Assembly: GCA_934444895.1 (NCBI GenBank)
Contig: CAKSDA010000023.1
Coordinates: forward strand, 1-18,104
Direction: 5' to 3'
Source of the DNA: an uncultured Eubacteriales bacterium
Lineage (GTDB): Bacteria; Bacillota; Clostridia; Oscillospirales; Acutalibacteraceae
DNA length: 18,104 nucleotides
In this document: piece by piece, positions 13,710 through 18,104 of the stretch
Position numbering within the stretch: position 1 is the first letter of the stretch
How the letters are laid out: each line of letters starts with the position of its first letter
Program-made: the position numbers and the translations under genes
Notes under the pieces: model-generated
The model's database searches: none
Told to the model about the DNA's origin: nothing
Seen by the model: only the letters and a program-made list of their open reading frames with translations

Positions 13710-14600
13710 ATGTATAATCCATTACTTGATACCTTTTTGACGATTGTTGATTCCGGAAGCTTTACAAAGGCAGCGGAAAAGTTGTTTATTTCGCCTACCG
13801 CTGTTATGAAGCAAATGAACAATTTAGAAGATCATTTAGCCCTTAAGTTAATAGAAAGAACTCCCTGCGGCATCCGACTTACTACAGCAGGGAATATGAT
13901 ATACCGCGACGCAAAGTTTATGGTAGATTATTCGCAAAAGTCAATTGCCGCCGCAAAAGCCAAAACGCGTGAATATAACACCACATTTTGCGTTGGTACA
14001 TCCCTGCTTAATCCTGCAAAACCTTTTATGGATTTATGGTATAAACTAAATCACTCTTTTCCTGACTACAAGCTTCATCTTGTGCCGTTTGAGGACAACC
14101 ACGAAGGTATACTTTCGGAAATTAAAAGCCTGGGAGAAAAATTTGATTTTTTAATCGGTGTTTGCGACTCAAAGGCCTGGCTCTCGCACTGCAATTTTCT
14201 GCCTCTTGGCAGATATAAAAAAATGATTGCCGTATCCCGCGAACACAAACTGGCCGGTAAGAAGAATATTGAGCTTTCCGATCTATACGGTGAAACGCTT
14301 ATGATGGTAAAAAAAGGTGACTCCGGTGTAAACGATTTTATCAGAAACGACATTGAGTTAAATCATCCACTTATTAAAATTGAAGACACTCCGCAATTTT
14401 ACGACATATCGGTTTTTAACCGCTGCGCCGAAACCGACAATGTTTTACTTACAATAGAATGTTGGCAGGATGTTCATCCCGGACTTGTATCAATACCGGT
14501 TAATTGGGATTACAGTATCCCATACGGGCTGCTTTACAGTCTTAACGCAGAAGATGATGTTATAAAACTAGTTGAAAAAATAAAAGAAATGCCTGAATAA
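13710..14600 (+). CDS. LysR-family transcriptional regulator
   Basis: 296 residues, typical LysR length. The N-terminal winged helix-turn-helix (1-60) reads LLDTFLTIVDSGSFTKAAEKL then SPTAVMKQMNNLEDHLALKL; RTPCGIRLTTAG closes the domain. A linker helix (about 65-88) and a type-2 periplasmic-binding-protein-like effector domain (90-296) follow. A TAGGGG site lies shortly before the ATG. It diverges from the flavodoxin operon, whose promoter has a weak -35, so it probably activates that operon under aldehyde, quinone or other electrophile stress. In E. coli the analogous yqhD-dkgA genes are controlled by an AraC protein (YqhC), so the regulator class differs here. Effector unknown. Confidence 0.92.
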   Translation: MYNPLLDTFLTIVDSGSFTKAAEKLFISPTAVMKQMNNLEDHLALKLIERTPCGIRLTTAGNMIYRDAKFMVDYSQKSIAAAKAKTREYNTTFCVGTSLLNPAKPFMDLWYKLNHSFPDYKLHLVPFEDNHEGILSEIKSLGEKFDFLIGVCDSKAWLSHCNFLPLGRYKKMIAVSREHKLAGKKNIELSDLYGETLMMVKKGDSGVNDFIRNDIELNHPLIKIEDTPQFYDISVFNRCAETDNVLLTIECWQDVHPGLVSIPVNWDYSIPYGLLYSLNAEDDVIKLVEKIKEMPE

Positions 14601-14670
14601 AAATTTTCGGTTTTAAGGGGCATTCGATCTTAGGCCTAAAGCACAAATAGCGCTGCCCGTCAAAAAATAT

Positions 14671-14724
14671 TTCTGATATGCTCTCTGGCAAAAAAAATTA
14701 TTACTGATCTGCTCTTTTGCAAAA
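14671..14724 (+). repeat. Imperfect direct repeat between convergent genes
   Basis: CTGATATGCTCTCTGGCAAAAA (from 14673) and CTGATCTGCTCTTTTGCAAAAA (from 14704) are two near-identical copies about 31 bases apart in the LysR/AraC intergenic region. They carry no gene. Meaning unknown; possibly a small duplication. Confidence 0.45.
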
Positions 14725-14742
14725 ACATCATATATATGTAGA

Positions 14743-14780
14743 AAAAATCCCCGCTCTTATTAAAAAGTACGGGGATTTTT
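14743..14780. terminator. Bidirectional intrinsic terminator
   Basis: AAAAATCCCCG (14743-14753) pairs with CGGGGATTTTT (14770-14780). A-tract and T-tract flanks make it work in both directions between the convergent LysR and AraC/GyrI-like genes. Confidence 0.9.
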
Positions 14781-14819
14781 GCATTTGCGGTTATTCAAAA
14801 CAACCGCTTTTAACTTTTT

Positions 14820-15701
14820 CTATTTTGTTTTTTCTTTCACCGCAATCCAAATCTCACACTGATAATTAGGATTTGATGTATCCGCCGACGAATAAACTTC
14901 GAATTCCACATTTTCGGCATATTCGTACTGTGCGCTTTGCGGGAAAAACTCGGTAACGATTCTGTTATATGTGTCGATAAATGCGTCCGGCATTTTGCCC
15001 TTGCTTGTAAACACCGCATAGGTATTTTCAGGAACTGTTACAACCTCCAGGTCATCATCAATCTTTCTGCCGTCATATTCAACGCCGATTCCGTATGGAA
15101 ATTGCCGTGCGTTTAGTTCAGAGGAAAAACAAATACCCAGCAGACCTTTCATAACCGAATTTTCCGGCATGCAGGAAATAAGTTTTTCAAGTGTTCCGTC
15201 AGCGCCGTATTCCTGCCACATTGCGGTAATATCCTGCGTTGCGTTGGCCGACTGCGGTTTGCCAACCTTTTTTCTTTTGCATACAACTTTAAAAGCGTCT
15301 CTTTTTACAACCCTGTAATCCATTTTTTTGCCTCCCGTTAAGGTTAATTTTACAGACAAAGGAGTAAATATTTTAACATTGCCGCTGTGTTTCGCCTCGC
15401 TTGGAGCAATGCCATGAAACCTTGTAAAGGCGCGGGAAAAGCTTTCAGGTGTATCATATCCGTATTTAAGGGCTATATCTATAATTTTTGCATTGCCTTT
15501 TGAGAGTTCTTCTCCTGCAAGAGAAAGTCTGCGCATACGAATATAATCGCCGAGCGACATACCGCAAAGAATTCCGAATACCCTTTGGAAATGAAAAGAA
15601 GAGGAATAGGCTTTTTTAGCCGCTTCTTCAAAATCAATCTCGTTTGTTATATTCGCTTCTACATAATCTATCGCTCTTTGTATTCCCTCAATCCAATCCA
15701 T
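14820..15701 (-). CDS. AraC-family regulator with C-terminal GyrI-like effector domain
   Basis: 293 residues; AGGGAG lies seven bases before the ATG. The DNA-binding half is N-terminal here (about 8-105): FEEAAKKAYSSSFHFQRVFG and IIDIALKYGYDTPESFSRAFTRFHG, ending at APSEAK. Residues about 127-293 form a GyrI-like small-molecule-binding domain, with YRVVKRDAFKVVCKRKK at its start, ENTYAVFTSKGKMPDAF in the middle and a YQCEIWIAVKEK end. This Rob/BltR-like architecture typically senses amphipathic or toxic compounds and controls efflux or stress genes. No target gene lies beside it in the same direction, so it may act elsewhere or on itself. Confidence 0.92.
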   Translation of the reverse strand: MDWIEGIQRAIDYVEANITNEIDFEEAAKKAYSSSFHFQRVFGILCGMSLGDYIRMRRLSLAGEELSKGNAKIIDIALKYGYDTPESFSRAFTRFHGIAPSEAKHSGNVKIFTPLSVKLTLTGGKKMDYRVVKRDAFKVVCKRKKVGKPQSANATQDITAMWQEYGADGTLEKLISCMPENSVMKGLLGICFSSELNARQFPYGIGVEYDGRKIDDDLEVVTVPENTYAVFTSKGKMPDAFIDTYNRIVTEFFPQSAQYEYAENVEFEVYSSADTSNPNYQCEIWIAVKEKTK

Positions 15702-15727
15702 TTTTTCACTCCCTCTGCTGTGATTAC

Positions 15728-15756
15728 AGTATACCTAATGCGGAATTTTATTTCAT
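15728..15756 (-). promoter_or_regulatory. Promoter of the AraC/GyrI-like gene
   Basis: Minus strand: ATGAAA (15751-15756), a 17-base spacer, and TATACT (15728-15733). The start would be near 15721, about 20 bases before the start codon. Confidence 0.5.
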
Positions 15757-15823
15757 GATTCTTTGTGCTTTAGCGTGTTATGAAATTGCCGAAAACTTTA
15801 AAATGATTTTAACACATTTGGAT

Positions 15824-16024
15824 TTATTTCTCAATATTGGGGCTTGCTTTTAAGTATTCAGGATTATTTTGAAGCATAAGCTTTGCTCCGCAAAATTCAA
15901 AGTTCGTTTTTCTGTATTCATTTTTATCCAATTGACGATTTTGACTATAGAAGCCCGGACCGATAATAAATCGTTTTTCGATAAAAACAGACAATATGTG
16001 ATTTTTATTTCCATTATACTGCAA
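15824..16024 (-). CDS. Possible small protein or gene remnant, unrecognised
   Basis: An open frame in the otherwise gene-free 15702-16030 stretch could encode about 66 residues (ending KLMLQNNPEYLKASPNIEK). It has no ATG near its 5' end, only a TTG at 16024, and no convincing ribosome binding site. The frame runs open further upstream to about 16070 without a start. The composition is protein-like, so it may be the 3' remnant of a decayed gene. I do not recognise it, and it may be chance. Confidence 0.2.
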   Translation of the reverse strand: MQYNGNKNHILSVFIEKRFIIGPGFYSQNRQLDKNEYRKTNFEFCGAKLMLQNNPEYLKASPNIEK

Positions 16025-16030
16025 AAATAC

Positions 16031-16059
16031 TTGAAATGTTTTCTTATTTATGATATAAT
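16031..16059 (+). promoter_or_regulatory. Sigma-A promoter of the glycine-riboswitch/symporter unit
   Basis: TTGAAA (16031-16036), a 17-base spacer, and a perfect TATAAT (16054-16059). The transcript would begin near 16066, just before the first glycine aptamer. Confidence 0.85.
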
Positions 16060-16088
16060 TAAATGAAATTTAATATGCTATATGAAGT

Positions 16089-16250
16089 ATGCAGGAAATT
16101 ACGGTTTTCCGTTTCCGAAGGAGTAACACTCTCAGGTGTCGTTTGTTCGATAAAACTGTATGCGGATAGCGCTCCGGAGAAATCCTATTGCGGATGCCGA
16201 AGGTGCAAGGCGTTTTTTAAACGCCAATCTCTCAGGCAAAAGGACGGAAT
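16089..16250 (+). promoter_or_regulatory. Tandem glycine riboswitch (two aptamers)
   Basis: Aptamer 1 (16089-16161) is closed by ATGCAG (16089-16094) with CTGTAT (16156-16161) and has CCGAAGGAGTAA and CTCAGG. Its 3' part departs from the usual AGGCAAAAGGAC and instead holds a small GTTT/AAAC stem. Aptamer 2 (about 16171-16250) is canonical: CCGGAGAAA, GCCGAAGGTGCAA, a GGCGTT/AACGCC P3b hairpin, then TCTCAGGCAAAAGGAC. The order and 9-base linker fit the gcvT-type cooperative riboswitch. Downstream lies an alanine/glycine:sodium symporter gene, consistent with glycine control of glycine uptake or export. Confidence 0.92.
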
Positions 16251-16275
16251 TTGTTTTAAATATTGTGTGGTGAAA

Positions 16276-16328
16276 GCCGCACTTTTTCGGAGTTGTGCCT
16301 TTGCGGCCGGCTCTTTTTTTATTTTTTT
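16276..16328 (+). terminator. Expression platform: terminator with competing antiterminator
   Basis: GAGTTGTGCC (16290-16299) can pair with GGCCGGCTC (16305-16313), including two G-U pairs and one bulge, and a long T-tract follows at once (16314-16328): an intrinsic terminator. GCCGCA (16276-16281) can instead pair with TGCGGC (16302-16307), which would break that stem. The two folds exclude each other, giving a clear on/off choice. Which one glycine favours is not decided by the sequence. Confidence 0.7.
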
Positions 16329-16345
16329 AAAAGGGAGAAATTTAT

Positions 16346-17887
16346 ATGTGGGATTCGTTTATTGAGACCGTTACCAAGGTGAACGATTGGGTTAACGGCG
16401 TTGTTTGGGGCCTACCTATGATTATTATGATTTTAGGCACCGGCATTTTGCTCACTGCAAGAACAAAGGTTTTGCAGGTTCGCAAATTCAAAGAATCTAT
16501 GAGCACTACTATAGTACCCGCTGTAAAATCTATGGGCAGTGGTAAAAAAAGCAAGGATAAAAACGCCGTTTCGCAGTTTGAGGCATTTTCGGCTGCCATT
16601 TCCGGTACTGTAGGCACAGGTAATATTATCGGTGTTACCTCCGCCATATTAACCGGAGGTCCCGGCGCAGTTCTTTGGATGTGGATTTCGGCATTTTTCG
16701 GAATGGTTACGAATTATTCTGAAAATGTTTTAGGTCTTTATTACCGCAAAAAAGAAAAGGACGGCAGTTTCAGCGGAGGCTCATTTTATTACATAGCCTA
16801 TGGCATTAAGCAGCGCTGGCTGGGAATGTTGGCAGCAATATTCTGCCTTTTGGCAGCTGTAGGAATGAGCGGTGTACAGACAAACAAAATTACCGGTTCT
16901 TTCACTTCGGTTCTTCAAAACGATTCAAACACCGTTAAGCTTATAATCGGCGGAATAGTAGCTTTTTTTGCGGCAGTTGTAATTTTAGGCGGAATAAAGC
17001 GTATAGGCAGAATTTCCTCCATGCTCGTTCCGTTTATGTCGCTTTTGTTCATAGTTATGGCCATTATAATAATAGCTAAAAACTATGCCGCAATTCCGGA
17101 AACCTTCAGCCTTATATTTACAAGCGCATTTTCAGCCAAAGCAGTCGCCGGCGGCGTAGGCGGATTTGCCTTCTCGCAAATAATTAAAAAAGGCCTCGCA
17201 CGCGGCGTTTTCTCGAATGAAGCCGGTCTTGGTTCCTCGGTAATAGCGCACTCTGCTTCCGAAACACGCGAACCCGTAAAGCAGGGACTCTGGGGCATTT
17301 TTGAGGTTTTCTTTGACACATTTGTTATATGCACCCTTACCGCACTTACTGTTCTTACAACAAACATTCGCTCCGGCGCATATGATTCCGGAAAATTTTT
17401 CGGCACTACCGACGCTGCCGGAAACTTTGTAGGTGCATCGGACGCTGCAACATCACTTAATGCATTTTCCTCAAATCTCGGAATATTCGGAACGATTGCA
17501 TTTTTAATAATCCTTCCGCTCTTTGCATTTACAACAGTGCTTGCATGGTCTTACTACGGTGAAAAAGCAGTTGACTTCTGCTTCCGTCATCTTCCGGAAA
17601 ACAAAAGAAAAATACCGGTTATTATTTTTAAGGTTATATATATACTTTTAATAGTATTTTCTTCCTTTATCGGTTCAGATCTTATTTGGGCACTTGATGA
17701 TACATTCAACGGCCTTATGGCGCTTCCTAACCTTATAGCGCTCGTTCTTCTTTCAGGTCAGGTTGCACGCATTACCAAAAACTACTTTGACCGACAGAAG
17801 GGCATTAAGGTAGAGCCCATGCTTTCGGCATATCCGGAACAAAACGAAGAATTTAAAGCAACCTTAAAAAACAATAAAGAGTGTTAA
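16346..17887 (+). CDS. Sodium:alanine/glycine symporter (AGCS family)
   Basis: 513 residues with about ten or eleven hydrophobic segments, normal for AGCS proteins. Family blocks are present: FSAAISGTVGTGNIIGVTSA then GGPGAVLWMWISAFFGM (80-120), FSGGSFYYIAYG, GMSGVQTNKITG, and GLARGVFSNEAGLGSSVIAHS with EPVKQGLWG. AAGGGAG precedes the ATG. It moves alanine or glycine with sodium across the cytoplasmic membrane. The tandem glycine riboswitch and its terminator directly upstream make glycine the likely physiological substrate or signal. Apparently monocistronic, with terminators following. Confidence 0.95.
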   Translation: MWDSFIETVTKVNDWVNGVVWGLPMIIMILGTGILLTARTKVLQVRKFKESMSTTIVPAVKSMGSGKKSKDKNAVSQFEAFSAAISGTVGTGNIIGVTSAILTGGPGAVLWMWISAFFGMVTNYSENVLGLYYRKKEKDGSFSGGSFYYIAYGIKQRWLGMLAAIFCLLAAVGMSGVQTNKITGSFTSVLQNDSNTVKLIIGGIVAFFAAVVILGGIKRIGRISSMLVPFMSLLFIVMAIIIIAKNYAAIPETFSLIFTSAFSAKAVAGGVGGFAFSQIIKKGLARGVFSNEAGLGSSVIAHSASETREPVKQGLWGIFEVFFDTFVICTLTALTVLTTNIRSGAYDSGKFFGTTDAAGNFVGASDAATSLNAFSSNLGIFGTIAFLIILPLFAFTTVLAWSYYGEKAVDFCFRHLPENKRKIPVIIFKVIYILLIVFSSFIGSDLIWALDDTFNGLMALPNLIALVLLSGQVARITKNYFDRQKGIKVEPMLSAYPEQNEEFKATLKNNKEC

Positions 17888-17983
17888 ATAAGCTTTAAAT
17901 TAAAGCATAGGATTTTAAATAAAACTTTTCATAAGTCTTTTTAAAAACCAAAAATTCAGATATTATAGATTTTAAAACTGCAA

Positions 17984-18005
17984 GGGGCTGTAAAAAAACA
18001 GCCCC
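17984..18005. terminator. Hairpin after the symporter gene
   Basis: GGGGCTGT (17984-17991) pairs with ACAGCCCC (17998-18005) around a six-A loop. No T-run follows on the plus strand, so it may act with the next terminator. Confidence 0.5.
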
Positions 18006-18008
18006 CAA

Positions 18009-18059
18009 AAAAAGACTGCAATCTTACCCCCCGAAGGGATAGGAAAGCAGTCTTTTTTG
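18009..18059. terminator. Bidirectional intrinsic terminator
   Basis: AAAAAAGACTGC (18009-18020) pairs with GCAGTCTTTTTT (18048-18059), with A- and T-tract ends. It closes the symporter transcript. A TATAAT-like box follows at 18063-18068, possibly the promoter of a gene beyond the window. Confidence 0.85.
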
Positions 18060-18104
18060 TGGTATAATTGAGTTGGAAAAAACAAATAAAACCACGAGGA
18101 TAGT

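Overview
The window is a moderately AT-rich stretch of a low-GC, Gram-positive, anaerobe-type genome. I infer a gut-type clostridium, perhaps Oscillospiraceae or Lachnospiraceae. The inference rests on Firmicutes-style ribosome binding sites and sigma-A promoters, a sortase-like C-terminus, lipobox signals, a tandem glycine riboswitch and a domain-permuted GH3 glucosidase of the Ruminococcus/Butyrivibrio kind. No mobile element, rRNA, tRNA or CRISPR array was seen.

Region 1 (1-4740, minus strand) is the most interesting part. A promoter, a cobalamin (B12) riboswitch with a complete B12 box, and a long terminator hairpin precede three exported proteins. The first is an alpha/alpha-barrel protein with a sortase-like tail. 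The second is a membrane-anchored protein carrying a DUF4430 (transcobalamin C-terminal-like) beta domain. The third, cut by the window edge, is a second barrel protein clearly paralogous to the first. Animal intrinsic factor and transcobalamin are an alpha6/alpha6 barrel joined to this type of beta domain, so the operon reads as a split, surface-anchored transcobalamin-like corrinoid-capture system.

Region 2 (4887-8615) is a divergent pair: an AraC/cupin regulator and a cytoplasmic GH3 beta-glucosidase-type enzyme with reversed domain order and an extra C-terminal beta domain. Two direct repeats with 20-bp periodicity between them are a likely AraC operator.

Region 3 (8655-14780) is a redox island. 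A LysR regulator (plus strand) diverges from a minus-strand series: flavodoxin, CMD-cupin fusion, Fe-alcohol dehydrogenase (YqhD/BDH type), aldo/keto reductase (DkgA type), iron-sulfur flavoprotein-like reductase, and a secreted lipoprotein flavodoxin with its own likely promoter. The YqhD + DkgA pairing suggests reactive-aldehyde or electrophile detoxification with flavodoxins as electron carriers.

Region 4 (14820-18104) has an AraC/GyrI-like regulator (minus) and, after a strong promoter and a tandem glycine riboswitch with a visible terminator/antiterminator choice, a sodium:alanine/glycine symporter (plus). The symporter gene is followed by terminator hairpins.
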